The translations under genes and the position numbers were made by a program. Positions 8,565-17,734 of a DNA stretch of 64,000 nucleotides are shown piece after piece. Source of the stretch: Paraliomyxa sp041600735 (lineage in GTDB: Bacteria > Myxococcota_A > Polyangia > Nannocystales > Nannocystaceae); the NCBI GenBank assembly GCA_041600735.1, contig JBFIJN010000001.1:13118-77117 (forward strand), read 5' to 3'. Every line of letters begins with the position of its first letter. The stretch's first letter is position 1. The notes under the pieces were generated by a model. That model made no database searches and was not told where the DNA came from. It saw only the letters and a program-made list of their open reading frames with translations.

Positions 8565-10238
8565 ATGAACGTCCCCGACACCGAGGCGCTCCGCGATCGC
8601 CAGCGTCGCCGCGGCAGCGGGTTGGTGCTCGTGTGGCTCGCGTTCGTGCTCGGCGCTGCGTTCCCGTACTTCGAGGCCACGCGCAACGCCAACGAGCGAC
8701 CGCGCCTCTTGCAGGGCATGACGCTCGTCGACGAAGGCAGCTGGGCGATCGACGGCCCGGCCGCGCGTGGTCTCGACCCTGGTCCCGATGTCTCGCGAAG
8801 CGAGGTCGACCAGCGCATCTACCCCAACAAACCACCCGGTACGAGCCTCGTGGCCGCGGTCGCCTATCGCATCGCGCGAGCGCTCGAGCGTGACGACGAG
8901 CCGCTCACGCTGCGCACGTACACCTGGTGGGCGCGGTGGCTCGGCGGGGTGCTGCCCACGCTACTGCTGTGCGCGTGGCTCCTGCGTCGCCATGCCCCCG
9001 CGTTCGGGTTCGCGGCCACGGCCGTCTCCGTCGTGCTCTACGCGCTCGGGACCCCGGCCGCCGCCTATGCCCACCTCTTGTACGGCCATCAGCTCGCGGC
9101 CGCGCTGCTGGCGGTGGGCACTGGCCTCTTGCTCGACGCCGGCCAGTCGCGCGATCGATTCCCTTGGCGCGCCGCGGTGGGTGGCCTCTTGGCTGGTGCC
9201 GCGGTGGTCGTCGAGTACGGCGCGGTGTTTGCTGCCCTTCCGCTCGCCGTGCTCCTGCTCGCGCGCGTGCGCCAGCCGGGCGGCGCACGGATGCTGAGCG
9301 CGGGCCTGCTCGGGGCGCTCGCGGCCGTGCTCCCGCTGGCGGCTTACCAGCGCGCGGTCTTCGGCTCGCCGTGGTCGACCGGGTATCACCACGTCACCAA
9401 CGCCGACTTTGCCGCCAAGCACGGCCAGGGCCTGCTCGGGCTGGGCTCGCCGAGCTGGGAGGCATTCCACACCCACTGGCTCTCCGCCGATGGCGGCCTC
9501 GTGTGGTGGGCTCCCCCGCTCGTGCTCGCGCTCTACGGCCTCGTGCAGCTCGCGCTCGCGCCCGGCCCCTCGCGCAGCGAGGCGCGGGTACACCTCGGCC
9601 TGCTGCTGCTCTACGGGCTCATCGTCTCGAGCCTGAGCTTCGATGGTGGCTGGCGCGTGGGGCCACGCTATCTCGTCGTGGTGCTGCCCTCGCTCGTCAT
9701 GGGCTGGGCGCACGTGCTCACGCAGCTGCGCACCAACATCGTCGGCATGGGCCTCGTGCTCGCGCTCGCCACCTACGCGGTGGTCGTCAATGCCCTGGCC
9801 GCCAACCTGTGGCCGCACTTCGATCTCACCAACATCCACCAGCCCGTGGCCGAGGTGTTGCTGCCGCTGTGGGAGGCGGATCGTCAGCCCTACGGCTTGG
9901 TGCGCCTCATCACGGGGCACTCGGCCGTGGCGCTCGTGATCGCGGGCAGCGTGGTCGGCCTATGGGCCGCATGGCTGGCGCTCGCCGAAGGCGGAATTCG
10001 CATGGCGCTCGCGCTCTCGCTCGGCGCTGCGCTCGGTTTGCTCCTTGTGCAAGCCACGCGTCTCGTCGCCCCGCACCCTCGGGGCGCCCGCAACCTGGCC
10101 TATGTCGAGCGGATCTGGGAGCCCACCGGCCCGGATGACGGGCGCAGCATCGTGCTTCCCCGCAAAGTGGGGCCCAATACACGCGAATCATCGTCCCGCG
10201 GGCCGCGTCGAAGGCCGAACGCACCCAAGGCCGAGTAG
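8565..10238 (+). CDS. Polytopic membrane protein, GT-C-like
   Basis: 557 residues with roughly ten or more hydrophobic segments (starting LVLVWLAFVLGAAFPYF). After the first helix comes a periplasmic-type loop with acidic residues and a YPNKPPGTSL motif, which recalls the first loop of GT-C dolichyl/polyprenyl-phosphate sugar transferases and related PMT/ArnT-like proteins. The C-terminal tail is basic and probably cytosolic. A glycosyltransferase role is plausible but not proven. The ATG at 8565 is used; a TTG at 8541 is in frame. Neighbouring genes give no pathway clue. Confidence 0.65.
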   Translation: MNVPDTEALRDRQRRRGSGLVLVWLAFVLGAAFPYFEATRNANERPRLLQGMTLVDEGSWAIDGPAARGLDPGPDVSRSEVDQRIYPNKPPGTSLVAAVAYRIARALERDDEPLTLRTYTWWARWLGGVLPTLLLCAWLLRRHAPAFGFAATAVSVVLYALGTPAAAYAHLLYGHQLAAALLAVGTGLLLDAGQSRDRFPWRAAVGGLLAGAAVVVEYGAVFAALPLAVLLLARVRQPGGARMLSAGLLGALAAVLPLAAYQRAVFGSPWSTGYHHVTNADFAAKHGQGLLGLGSPSWEAFHTHWLSADGGLVWWAPPLVLALYGLVQLALAPGPSRSEARVHLGLLLLYGLIVSSLSFDGGWRVGPRYLVVVLPSLVMGWAHVLTQLRTNIVGMGLVLALATYAVVVNALAANLWPHFDLTNIHQPVAEVLLPLWEADRQPYGLVRLITGHSAVALVIAGSVVGLWAAWLALAEGGIRMALALSLGAALGLLLVQATRLVAPHPRGARNLAYVERIWEPTGPDDGRSIVLPRKVGPNTRESSSRGPRRRPNAPKAE

Positions 10239-10312
10239 CGCGGCCGGCCTTGCGGTTCCCCTGGTAGTGATACGGTTCTTCTGGCGCGTCCGCTGCACGG
10301 AGTGAAGGCTTG

Positions 10313-12520
10313 ATGAAGCTCGGTTCGTTTCTCCTCCTGGGTCTTGGTCTCACGGTTCAAGCTGGCATCGCCGACTCGGCCATGGCCGATCCGCTGGCCG
10401 CCCCCGCGCCCCGAGCCCGCAAGGCCACGACCACGACCACGAAGGCCACCGCCCGGCCCAAGGTCAGGATTGGTCCCGCCGCCGGCCCGGCCACGAGCGA
10501 GCCCGCCAGCGAGCCCACCGCCGCCAAGCGCGACTTCAAGTTCATGGGCTCGCGGCTGCGCGAGCGGGCGCTCGCCAAGCCGCCCGCCGTGCCCAAGGTT
10601 GGCGAGCGCATCCGGCCGTCGGCGCGAGTGAAGGCTCAGACCCACAAGCCTGGCCATCGGCTCAGCGGTCGTATTCCGCCCAGGGCCTTCACCAGCACCA
10701 AGAACAAGTCCGAGCTCCAGACCCGCGAAGCGGGGGCCCCCAAGCGCATCCAGGCCGATCTCGCCGCGCTGCGCAAGTCCATCAAGGCCGGCAAGAGTCG
10801 CTACTCGGTGGGCTACACCGAGGTGCTCGACCAGCCGACCGAGAAGATCACCGGGCTGCGCGAGCCCGACAACCTCGTCCAGCTGGCGCGCAAGCAGAAC
10901 GCCGAGGCCGCCACGCTGGCCCGCGCTCGCTACCTGCCCAACCTGCGCCAGCGCTCGCTTCGCGGCAAGCAGATCGTCGGTCCCGACGGTGCGGACGCGG
11001 CCCCCAAGCAATCCGAGCAGGTCGACGCGCCGTTCGAGCCGATGGTGGGCGACGCCACCTGCTCGGTCTCGGGCACCGCTTGGAGCTGGAAGGAGTACCT
11101 GTCCCCGCCGCGCTCGCAGGGCAGCTGCGGCAGCTGCTGGGCGTTCGCAACCTTGGCCGTCTTCGAGGCGGCGGAGCGCATCGCCAACGGCCTCGGCAAG
11201 GACCTCGACTTCTCCGAGCAGCACTTGGTCGATTGTGCCGAGGACAGCAGCGGCTTCGACATCGGCAGCTGCTCGGGCGGCTACACCGTGATGGTGTTCG
11301 ACTATCTCCAGCGCAAGGGGGCGCCGCTCGAGAGCGAGGTGCCCTACAAGGAGCGCGATTCCACCTGCGATCGCAGCCTCCAGGCCAAGGAGAAGATCGC
11401 CAACTGGGGCTTCGTCGACCCCGACGGGCAGACGCCCAGCGTCGACGAGATCAAGGCCTCGCTGTGCAACTACGGCCCGCTGTCGTCCTCGGTGTACGTG
11501 TCTTCGGCCTTCAAGGCCTACACCGGCGGCGTGTTCGACGAGATGGGCGCGGGCCAGACCAACCACGCCGTCACCCTGGTCGGTTGGGACGACAAGCGCG
11601 GTGCATGGCTGATGCGAAACTCGTGGGGCAAGTGGTGGGGCGAAGATGGCTACATGTGGATCAAGTACGGCAGCAACAGCATCGGTCGCTCCGCTGCTTG
11701 GGCCGTGGTCGAGCCCGACGAGAAGCCCGCCAAGGCGCAGAAGTTCAAGTCGCGCCACATGCTCGTGCGCAACAAGACCGGGCAGCCGCTCACCGTGAGC
11801 TTGCTGTTCGAGTACGGGCGCAAGTGGGCGCCGGCGGCCCCGGGCAAGGGCGACGACAAGGCGCTCCAGTTCACCATTGCGGCCGATAGCGAGGCGCTGC
11901 TGGGGACCAACGGCCGCGAGATCGTGGCCTCGACCGCGCGCCTGTGGGCCGAGGGCTCCGCTGGCGGCACGTGGACCAAGTACCGTGGCTCCGACCTCGC
12001 GCTGGTTCCCGATGGCTCGTACACCGCAACGGAGCACGAGACCTTCGTCTATACGTTCGACGGCACCAACATCGACGCGGGCGGCAAGGGGACGACCGGC
12101 AAGGGCAAGGGCAAGTCGGCCAACGACCTCATCGCCGAGGCGTTCTCGCTGATCGACAGCGGCAAGCAAGTCGAGGGCCGCGCCGCCTTCTCGCGCTTCC
12201 TCGAGGGCAACCCCGGCCATCCCCGGGTCGCCGAGGTGCGCTTCTGGATGGGCTACAGCTACTACCTCGAGGGTGCGTTCTACGAGGCGCTCATCGAGTG
12301 GTATGACGTGGTCTACGAGCACCCCGAGGACGATTTCGTCGCGTACGCGCTCTACTACTCGGGCCTCGCGTACACCTCGCGTGGGCAGTGCAATTTCGCC
12401 CAGCAGTGCTTCGAGCTCGTGGCGCACGCGGGCTATCCCGCCGCCACCAAGGAGTGGATCGACGCCGCCCTCGATCAGCTGAAGGCGCTGAAGGCCAACC
12501 CCAAGGCCTACTGCGGCTGA
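10313..12520 (+). CDS. Secreted papain-like (C1A) cysteine peptidase with C-terminal TPR-like domain
   Basis: 735 residues. A signal peptide (about residues 1-25) and a basic Pro/Lys-rich propeptide-like region of some 230 residues lead into a C1A core: the oxyanion/nucleophile motif QGSCGSCWAF places catalytic Cys at about 275, His at about 418 (NHAVTLVGWDD) and Asn at about 436 (NSWGKWWGEDGY). The order Cys-His-Asn is the papain order. A beta-rich segment follows, and the last 130 residues look like tetratricopeptide/YbgF-type helices. GGAGTGAAGG precedes the ATG. It should act outside the cytoplasm; the TPR end suggests docking to a partner. Confidence 0.9.
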   Translation: MKLGSFLLLGLGLTVQAGIADSAMADPLAAPAPRARKATTTTTKATARPKVRIGPAAGPATSEPASEPTAAKRDFKFMGSRLRERALAKPPAVPKVGERIRPSARVKAQTHKPGHRLSGRIPPRAFTSTKNKSELQTREAGAPKRIQADLAALRKSIKAGKSRYSVGYTEVLDQPTEKITGLREPDNLVQLARKQNAEAATLARARYLPNLRQRSLRGKQIVGPDGADAAPKQSEQVDAPFEPMVGDATCSVSGTAWSWKEYLSPPRSQGSCGSCWAFATLAVFEAAERIANGLGKDLDFSEQHLVDCAEDSSGFDIGSCSGGYTVMVFDYLQRKGAPLESEVPYKERDSTCDRSLQAKEKIANWGFVDPDGQTPSVDEIKASLCNYGPLSSSVYVSSAFKAYTGGVFDEMGAGQTNHAVTLVGWDDKRGAWLMRNSWGKWWGEDGYMWIKYGSNSIGRSAAWAVVEPDEKPAKAQKFKSRHMLVRNKTGQPLTVSLLFEYGRKWAPAAPGKGDDKALQFTIAADSEALLGTNGREIVASTARLWAEGSAGGTWTKYRGSDLALVPDGSYTATEHETFVYTFDGTNIDAGGKGTTGKGKGKSANDLIAEAFSLIDSGKQVEGRAAFSRFLEGNPGHPRVAEVRFWMGYSYYLEGAFYEALIEWYDVVYEHPEDDFVAYALYYSGLAYTSRGQCNFAQQCFELVAHAGYPAATKEWIDAALDQLKALKANPKAYCG

Positions 12521-13008
12521 GCGCGGCGGCGGAGGGCGGCGAGGACGAGGAGCCCCGCCAGCCACCCGCCCCGCGGCGATCCACCGCGCGAGCCGATCGA
12601 GCACCCGCGCTGCTCCGTCGGGGCCGTCGGCGGCGGCCCGGCCTCGGAGGTACGGGGCGGCTCGCCGTTGGCGGGGGCCTCGGGGTCATCGGCCCGGGCC
12701 GGCGGCGGCGCGTCGTCGCTGGGCCCGTCCTTGCAAGCCAGGCACGCGTGGCACGTGGTCTCGGGCGGGCTTCCCTTGGAGTAGTCGAGGTCGCAGCACT
12801 CGTCGGCTCGGCAGGCACCCGGGATCGTCTTGCGCTCGAGCTCGCCGCCGCCCGGCGGCTTGACCAGCTTCATCCTCTGGCAGGCCTCGCCCTCGCGCTT
12901 GCCCTTGCACGCCTCCACATCGGGGTTGGCCTTCGCCGTCGACGGCACCGTGAGCCCAGCGAGACACACGAGCGCAAGACCGACGATCGACGACGAAGAG
13001 CGAGCCAT
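12508..13008 (-). CDS. Cys-rich exported protein with MYXO-CTERM-like tail
   Basis: 166 residues: an N-terminal signal peptide (LALVCLAGLTVPSTAKA), a short Cys-rich region (including ECCDLDY and CHACLAC), a Pro/Glu-rich linker, then a C-terminal tripartite tail with Cys (RGCSIG), a hydrophobic stretch (GWLAGLLVLAAL) and RRRA. That tail has the build of the MYXO-CTERM sorting signal, which in myxobacteria leads to cell-surface retention. Its 3' end overlaps the convergent protease gene by 13 bases. Function of the mature part is unknown. Confidence 0.7.
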   Translation of the reverse strand: MARSSSSIVGLALVCLAGLTVPSTAKANPDVEACKGKREGEACQRMKLVKPPGGGELERKTIPGACRADECCDLDYSKGSPPETTCHACLACKDGPSDDAPPPARADDPEAPANGEPPRTSEAGPPPTAPTEQRGCSIGSRGGSPRGGWLAGLLVLAALRRRAQPQ

Positions 13009-13060
13009 GGGGTCGCCAGAGTGGCACGTGCCGCCGTGGCTCGCCAAGCGCGGGGCTGGT

Positions 13061-13606
13061 TCAGCGGCGGGCTCGCACGATGAGCGCGCCTCGCAGCTTT
13101 CGCGTGCGCTCGAGCAGCACTCCAGCAAAGAAGCCGAGCCCCAGCACGCCGAGCCCCAGCGCCCACGGGAGCGGCTCCTCGGGTCGGCGGTCGGGGGCGG
13201 GGCTGCGCTCGACCATCACCTCCACCGCGGCCTCGGGGCCGACCACCGCGTGCGCGACGGTCAGCACGCGCGCCGGGAGGCTGCTCTCGTCGGCATCCAC
13301 CGCGCCGCGCACCACCGCGAGCACCCGCGGGCGCCCGCGGGTCGCGCGAGGCGGCAGCTCCACGTCGACGCGGGCCTCGACCACGCTGGGGAGGACCGCG
13401 AGCGCTCGCTCGATCTCCTGGGCCAGCGCGATCTCGCGGCGCGCCTGCTCGCCCTCGCGCGTCGGCACGAGGCTCGGGTCGCCAAACAGCGCGGCCTTGT
13501 CGGCGCGGCGGGGCGCGGGACCCGGTCCGCGCGGGGCAGCCGGGGCCTCACAGGCGAGCGCCAGCCACAGCGAGGCGAGCGCGAGGATGCGGACCGGGCG
13601 GTGCAT
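13061..13606 (-). CDS. SctJ/FliF-like ring lipoprotein
   Basis: 181 residues. The signal peptide ends in a lipobox-like LALAC. The mature part has SLVPTREGEQARREIALAQEI and PSVVEARVDVELP, matching the ring-building motif of YscJ/SctJ and FliF proteins (the PTREGEQAR...ARVHL-type pattern), and it ends with a single membrane helix (ALGLGVLGLGFFAGVLL) and a basic tail. This is the layout of type III secretion inner-ring lipoproteins, only shorter. No other type III or flagellar gene is nearby, so it is an orphan whose role cannot be inferred from context. Confidence 0.65.
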   Translation of the reverse strand: MHRPVRILALASLWLALACEAPAAPRGPGPAPRRADKAALFGDPSLVPTREGEQARREIALAQEIERALAVLPSVVEARVDVELPPRATRGRPRVLAVVRGAVDADESSLPARVLTVAHAVVGPEAAVEVMVERSPAPDRRPEEPLPWALGLGVLGLGFFAGVLLERTRKLRGALIVRARR

Positions 13607-13662
13607 GGCCGGAGCACACCAGTCGGGCGCGGTCGCTCCAAATAACCGGCGCAGCGGTGCGC

Positions 13663-14364
13663 TCAGCTCGTGTTGGGATCGAGGCGCAGCTGTCCCGCGA
13701 GCCGCCGGAGCAGCGCCGCGTGACGGCGGGAGATCGTCGACTTGCTGACCCCGGCCTGCTCGCCGAGCTCGGTCATCGTGAGCCCCTTGTCGTAGACCGC
13801 GGTCAGCAGGGCGCGCTCCTCGTCGGTGCAGTGGCGCTCGACCGTACGTCGCACGTGTTCGCGCAGCTGAGCCTCGTGGATCACCACTTCGGGATCATCA
13901 CTGGTATCGTCCGCGACGCTCTCGGGGTCCGGCCCGCCAATGCGCGAGAGCACCACCGACGCGGTCGCGTGCGCCACGATGTCGGCGGCTGCGTCTACCC
14001 GCTCGCGCAGCGTGCGAGGATCGGGGCCCTCGCCGGCTTCGTGCTGCTCCGCGTGCTCGAGCAGCGCTTGCGTGGCCTGCATCGTACGCAGCGCGCGCGA
14101 GCGTCGGCGCAGCCCCGGAACCGCGCGGCGTGCCGCATCGATCATCGCGCCACGCACCCGGTGGAACGAGTAGCTACGAAACGAGGTCGCGAGCGCGGGG
14201 TCGTAGCGCAGGCCGCACTTCACCAGCGCCTCGTAGCCCGCCGAGCGCAGGTCGTCCTCGGAGATCCGCGCCAGCCGCAGCACGAGGATCCGCGCCAGTT
14301 GATCTACCAGCGGCTTGCCCCGCTCCACACGGCGGCGTTGCTCACGGGTCAGCGCCTCGGTCAC
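13663..14364 (-). CDS. Sigma-70 family RNA polymerase sigma factor (FliA/SigB-like)
   Basis: 233 residues. Region 2 is recognisable (SEDDLRSAGYEALVKC, then TSFRSYSFHRVRGAMIDA) and region 4 shows a helix-turn-helix (LTMTELGEQAGVSKSTISRRH). The spacing between them leaves a reduced region 3, as in group 3 sigma factors. The GTG start at 14364 overlaps the stop of the preceding PilZ gene (GTGA), so synthesis is probably coupled. The regulon is unknown, and no anti-sigma gene is adjacent. Confidence 0.85.
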   Translation of the reverse strand: MTEALTREQRRRVERGKPLVDQLARILVLRLARISEDDLRSAGYEALVKCGLRYDPALATSFRSYSFHRVRGAMIDAARRAVPGLRRRSRALRTMQATQALLEHAEQHEAGEGPDPRTLRERVDAAADIVAHATASVVLSRIGGPDPESVADDTSDDPEVVIHEAQLREHVRRTVERHCTDEERALLTAVYDKGLTMTELGEQAGVSKSTISRRHAALLRRLAGQLRLDPNTS

Positions 14365-14681
14365 GACTTGTCGCGTTGCACGTCGCGCATGTGCTTGCGC
14401 AGCGCCCACTTCTGCTCGTCGCCGAGGTTCTCGAAGCGCAAGCCCATGTCGCGGTCGGTGGCCCGGACCACGCGTCCCGCCAGCGGGAGGTTGGCGCCGA
14501 GCGTGGGGAACGTCAGCACGATCTGCACGACGGTGCCCGCGGCTTCCCAGGCGGGCTCGTCGAAGCGGCAGCCGCCGAGGCTGAGGTCGGCGATCTCGTG
14601 GGAGAGCACGACCTCTTCACCAATCACATCGGCACGAGCCTCCACCGCGAATCGGGGATGAAGGCGCGCTTCGGCAGACAC
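14361..14681 (-). CDS. PilZ-domain protein
   Basis: 106 residues. The c-di-GMP-binding signature is partly present: HPRFAVEA at the N-terminus (R-rich first motif with a single usable Arg) and the DLSLGGCRF motif (D/NxSxxG) about 25 residues later. A GTG start at 14681 is used because no closer ATG fits. It is translationally coupled to the downstream sigma factor, which suggests that second-messenger sensing and transcription are linked here; that link is inference. The first motif lacks the full RxxxR, so nucleotide binding should be tested. Confidence 0.75.
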   Translation of the reverse strand: MSAEARLHPRFAVEARADVIGEEVVLSHEIADLSLGGCRFDEPAWEAAGTVVQIVLTFPTLGANLPLAGRVVRATDRDMGLRFENLGDEQKWALRKHMRDVQRDKS

Positions 14682-14961
14682 CCCCGCATGATAGCGATCC
14701 TCCGCTTCGGCGCGAACCCGGCGCTTCGGGGATTCTCCCAGCCCCCACGCCCGGCCGCCGCGGCGACGACCCCTGGGAACGCGATCTGCGTGAGAAGCGC
14801 AGTGACGCTCGGGACGGCATGACATCCGCGTGGGGGCTCGTTTGCCATTCTGACAACCCGCGGTGCCCCGCCCCCTCGATAAGCCCATGAAAACTGGCGC
14901 TCTTTGGCCTACCTTCCGGGGGGTCGCGGCCTTGCAAAGCCCAAGGCCGCTGCCCCTCGTC

Positions 14962-15480
14962 ATGCGCCACCGTCTCGTATCGCTGCTCCTGTGCTTGTTC
15001 TTCGTTGGCCTCACCGCGCCCATGGTCGGGTGCAAGGACGGCCCCACGATCCCGGGAACCGAGATCCCCGATACCGAGGAGAACCGCGACATCTTGCGGG
15101 TGCTCGAGCGCTACCGGACTTCGTTCGTGCGCCGCGACGCCGCGGGCGTGCTCTCCACGGCGCACCCCTCGTACTACGACGAGGCGGGGACCGACGATCC
15201 CACCGACGACATCGAGTACTCCGAGCTCGGGCCGATCTTGCGCCAGCGCTTGGCCCAGCTCGAGGCGATCCGCTTCACCATCGACTATCTCGAGGTCAAC
15301 GTGGTGCAGGATCGGGCGGTGGTGAAGGTGTGGATCGACGCGAGCTTCCAGCTGCGCAGCATCGCCGATGCCGAGACGGGGCTCATTCGCGTGGACGGCC
15401 GGCACACGCGCAAGCAGGACCACGCGATGTTCGAGCTGGTGCGCGAGCAGGGTGCCTGGCGCATCACCAAGGGGCTCTAG
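14962..15480 (+). CDS. Lipoprotein with NTF2/SnoaL-like fold
   Basis: 172 residues. The N-terminal signal peptide ends at a lipobox (APMVGC). The mature part begins with an acidic linker and then reads as one alpha+beta domain: a helix (NRDILRVLERYRTSFVRRDA) with the look of NTF2-like/DUF4440 proteins, and final beta strands ending WRITKGL, a typical ending for this fold. It precedes the first radical SAM gene by 32 bases on the same strand, so a shared transcript is possible, but nothing ties its function to it. Confidence 0.7.
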   Translation: MRHRLVSLLLCLFFVGLTAPMVGCKDGPTIPGTEIPDTEENRDILRVLERYRTSFVRRDAAGVLSTAHPSYYDEAGTDDPTDDIEYSELGPILRQRLAQLEAIRFTIDYLEVNVVQDRAVVKVWIDASFQLRSIADAETGLIRVDGRHTRKQDHAMFELVREQGAWRITKGL

Positions 15481-15512
15481 GGGCCCGTGCCGCGGGTCGC
15501 GGCAGGACCATC

Positions 15513-16451
15513 ATGCCGGGCCTGCTCGATGTCATCCTCGGCTACGACTGCAACCTCGCGTGTGACTACTGCACGATCACGCCGGCCATGCGCCTGCGGG
15601 CGCTGCCGAGCGCGCGCGTGGTGGCCGAGCTGCGGCGCGGGCGTGAGGACGGCTACGACGCGGTCTCCCTGACCGGAGGCGAGCCGACGATCCGCGGCGA
15701 CCTCCTGGGCCTGGTGAAGGCCGCCCGCGCGCTGGGCTACGAAGACGTCAAGCTGCAGACCAATGGGCTCGTGCTCGCAGCGCCCGGCAACATGGCTCGG
15801 CTGGCGCTCGTGGGGGTGAGCCGGGTGCACGTGTCGATCCATACGCACCGCGAGGATCGCTACGACGCGCTGGTGCGCCGCCCGGGCAGCTACGCGCTGA
15901 TGGAGCGTGGCTTGACGGCTGCCGTGGCGCAGGGCCTCGAGGTGGTGGCCGAGGTGATCCTAAAGGAGGATACCTACCGCGACCTGGTCGACGCGCTCGC
16001 GTGGCTGCACGCGCGCGGGGTGAAGGCGGCGGATCTGTGGTTCGTGTCGCTCACCGACGGCAACGCGAACAACGTGGCCTCGATGCCGAGGATGACCGAC
16101 GTCGTGCCCGTGATGCAGGAGGGCTTCGCGTTTGCCCGTGCGCACGGGATGCGGGTTCGCTCGCTCCACGTGCCGCGCTGCTTGCTGGGCGAGGATCACC
16201 CGCACGCGCATGATCCGGGCCGCGAGCGCGTGCGCGTGGTGACGCCCGACGCGACGTTCGAGCTGCGGCACAGCCGGCTCACCGGGCAGCTGCACGTGGC
16301 CGCGTGCCGCGGGTGCGCCTGGGAGGAGCGCTGCCCCGGGGTTCGCGAGGACTATGTCGAGCGCCATGGCGATGCAGAGATCGCCGCCGCCCGCGGACAG
16401 CCGCCGACGCGGCCCGGCAGCGCGGCGAGGCTGCCGATCGTGCGGGCGTGA
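15513..16451 (+). CDS. Radical SAM protein with SPASM-like C-terminus (1)
   Basis: 312 residues. Three cysteines at residues 13, 17 and 20 (DCNLACDYC) form the classic CxxxCxxC site for the S-adenosylmethionine-cleaving 4Fe-4S cluster; SLTGGEPTI is the SAM-binding glycine motif. The C-terminus carries CRGCAWEERCPGV, a short Cys cluster like that of SPASM/twitch auxiliary-cluster domains, which often mark peptide modification enzymes. It is one of five such proteins within 9 kb and shares its tail style with the enzyme at 22148-24025. Substrate unknown; a role in maturing a peptide or protein is inferred from the neighbours. Confidence 0.85.
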   Translation: MPGLLDVILGYDCNLACDYCTITPAMRLRALPSARVVAELRRGREDGYDAVSLTGGEPTIRGDLLGLVKAARALGYEDVKLQTNGLVLAAPGNMARLALVGVSRVHVSIHTHREDRYDALVRRPGSYALMERGLTAAVAQGLEVVAEVILKEDTYRDLVDALAWLHARGVKAADLWFVSLTDGNANNVASMPRMTDVVPVMQEGFAFARAHGMRVRSLHVPRCLLGEDHPHAHDPGRERVRVVTPDATFELRHSRLTGQLHVAACRGCAWEERCPGVREDYVERHGDAEIAAARGQPPTRPGSAARLPIVRA

Positions 16452-16518
16452 GCGGCCGTCGCAAGGCTCGCGACGGCATCTTCGTCGCCACGGCGGTGTC
16501 GCGGTACCCTGAGCTCGC

Positions 16519-17712
16519 GTGGCGAACATCGGCTACATCCAGGTCGTTCGGCACTGCAACCACTTCTGCGGGTTCTGCTCGAACCCGACCACGCCGTACA
16601 CCCATGACCTCGGCTCGATGCGCGTGCTGGTCGATGATTTCGTCGAGCGCGGCTACTTCGGCGTGATCCTCACCGGCGGCGAGCCCACGCTGCACCCCGA
16701 GCTGCCCGCCATCGCCGAGTACGCGGCCAACAAGGGTCTGCACGTCCGCGTGATCACCAACGGCCACCGGCTCGCCGACCCGGAGTTCGCGCGCGCGCTC
16801 GCATCGGCGGGGGTGGCCCTCGTGCACGTGTCGATCTACTCGGTGCGCCCCGAGGTCGAGGCGCGCCTGCGCGGGGCCGAGGACACGCTGCCGCGCGCGC
16901 TGCGAGCCCTCGCCGCGGCGCACGACGCCGGGCTGCAGCTCAACATCAACTGCGTGATCAACCGGCTCAACGCCGATCACCTCGACGAGAACATCCGCTA
17001 CTTCCTGCGCCACCATCCCTACGTGCGGCACTTCGTGTGGAACAACCTCGATCCCTCGATGGGGCGCGCCGAGGTCAACCAGGCCCAGTTCACGCCGCGG
17101 CTGTGCGACTTCGAGCTCTCGCTGCACCGGGCGATGCGGCTGCTCCATCGCAGTGGTCGCACGTTTCGCGTGGAGAAGGTGCCGCTGTGCTACATGACCG
17201 ACTTCGCGTGGGCCTCGACCGAGACCCGCAAGATCGTCAAGGACGAGGAGCGCATCGTGCACTTCCTCGACGACAAGCAGACGGTGCGGCAGACCGCGTG
17301 GGGCCACCGCTACGCGCCGGGCTGCGCGGTCTGTAGCTTGCGCTCGATCTGCGGGGGGCTGTTCGATCGCGGGGATGGCTACGATCCCGCCGAGCTCGCT
17401 CCGGTGTTCGTCGATCGCGACGTGATCGTGCAGGCGATCCTCGCGGACGACGACGATCCGAGTGAGGGTCGCGTTCGCACGCTGGTGGAGTGGAAGGCTC
17501 GCCACGAGGGAGGCGGACCGGAGCCCGTGAGCGAGTCGCTCGAGCCCGCAGCGCAGACGGAGGCCTCGGCACTGATCCCCGTGGGGCGCGTGACCGACCG
17601 CGGCCGCCGGCTCTACGCGGCGAAGCGGCGGATGGAGGCGCGCAAGGCCGAGTCGGCCGGGGTGCAGCAGGAGCGGCCCCAGGCCGACACCGATCCCCAA
17701 GAACCCCGCTAG
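16519..17712 (+). CDS. Radical SAM protein with Cys-containing C-terminal domain (2)
   Basis: 397 residues, GTG start. The cluster motif is HCNHFCGFC (cysteines 13, 17, 20), with ILTGGEPTLHPEL as the SAM-binding loop and an NINCVINRLN strand. A second Cys group, CAVCSLRSICGG, lies near residue 275, consistent with an auxiliary-cluster half domain. The last 100 residues are charged, Arg/Glu-rich and probably disordered, which is unlike the other radical SAM proteins here. It follows the first radical SAM gene by 67 bases and is followed by a regulator. No family-level match that I can name with confidence. Confidence 0.85.
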   Translation: MANIGYIQVVRHCNHFCGFCSNPTTPYTHDLGSMRVLVDDFVERGYFGVILTGGEPTLHPELPAIAEYAANKGLHVRVITNGHRLADPEFARALASAGVALVHVSIYSVRPEVEARLRGAEDTLPRALRALAAAHDAGLQLNINCVINRLNADHLDENIRYFLRHHPYVRHFVWNNLDPSMGRAEVNQAQFTPRLCDFELSLHRAMRLLHRSGRTFRVEKVPLCYMTDFAWASTETRKIVKDEERIVHFLDDKQTVRQTAWGHRYAPGCAVCSLRSICGGLFDRGDGYDPAELAPVFVDRDVIVQAILADDDDPSEGRVRTLVEWKARHEGGGPEPVSESLEPAAQTEASALIPVGRVTDRGRRLYAAKRRMEARKAESAGVQQERPQADTDPQEPR

Positions 17713-17734
17713 CGACGTTGTTCGGCGCCGCGGT

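Noticed and set aside
10100..12604. An 834-residue minus-strand frame opposite the papain-like protease
   Set aside because: The plus strand carries all catalytic motifs of a known family; the opposite frame has none.
14682..14961. A small gene between the PilZ protein and the lipoprotein
   Set aside because: The possible frames (for example from 14863) only extend the lipoprotein upstream of its signal peptide or are Arg-rich shadows.
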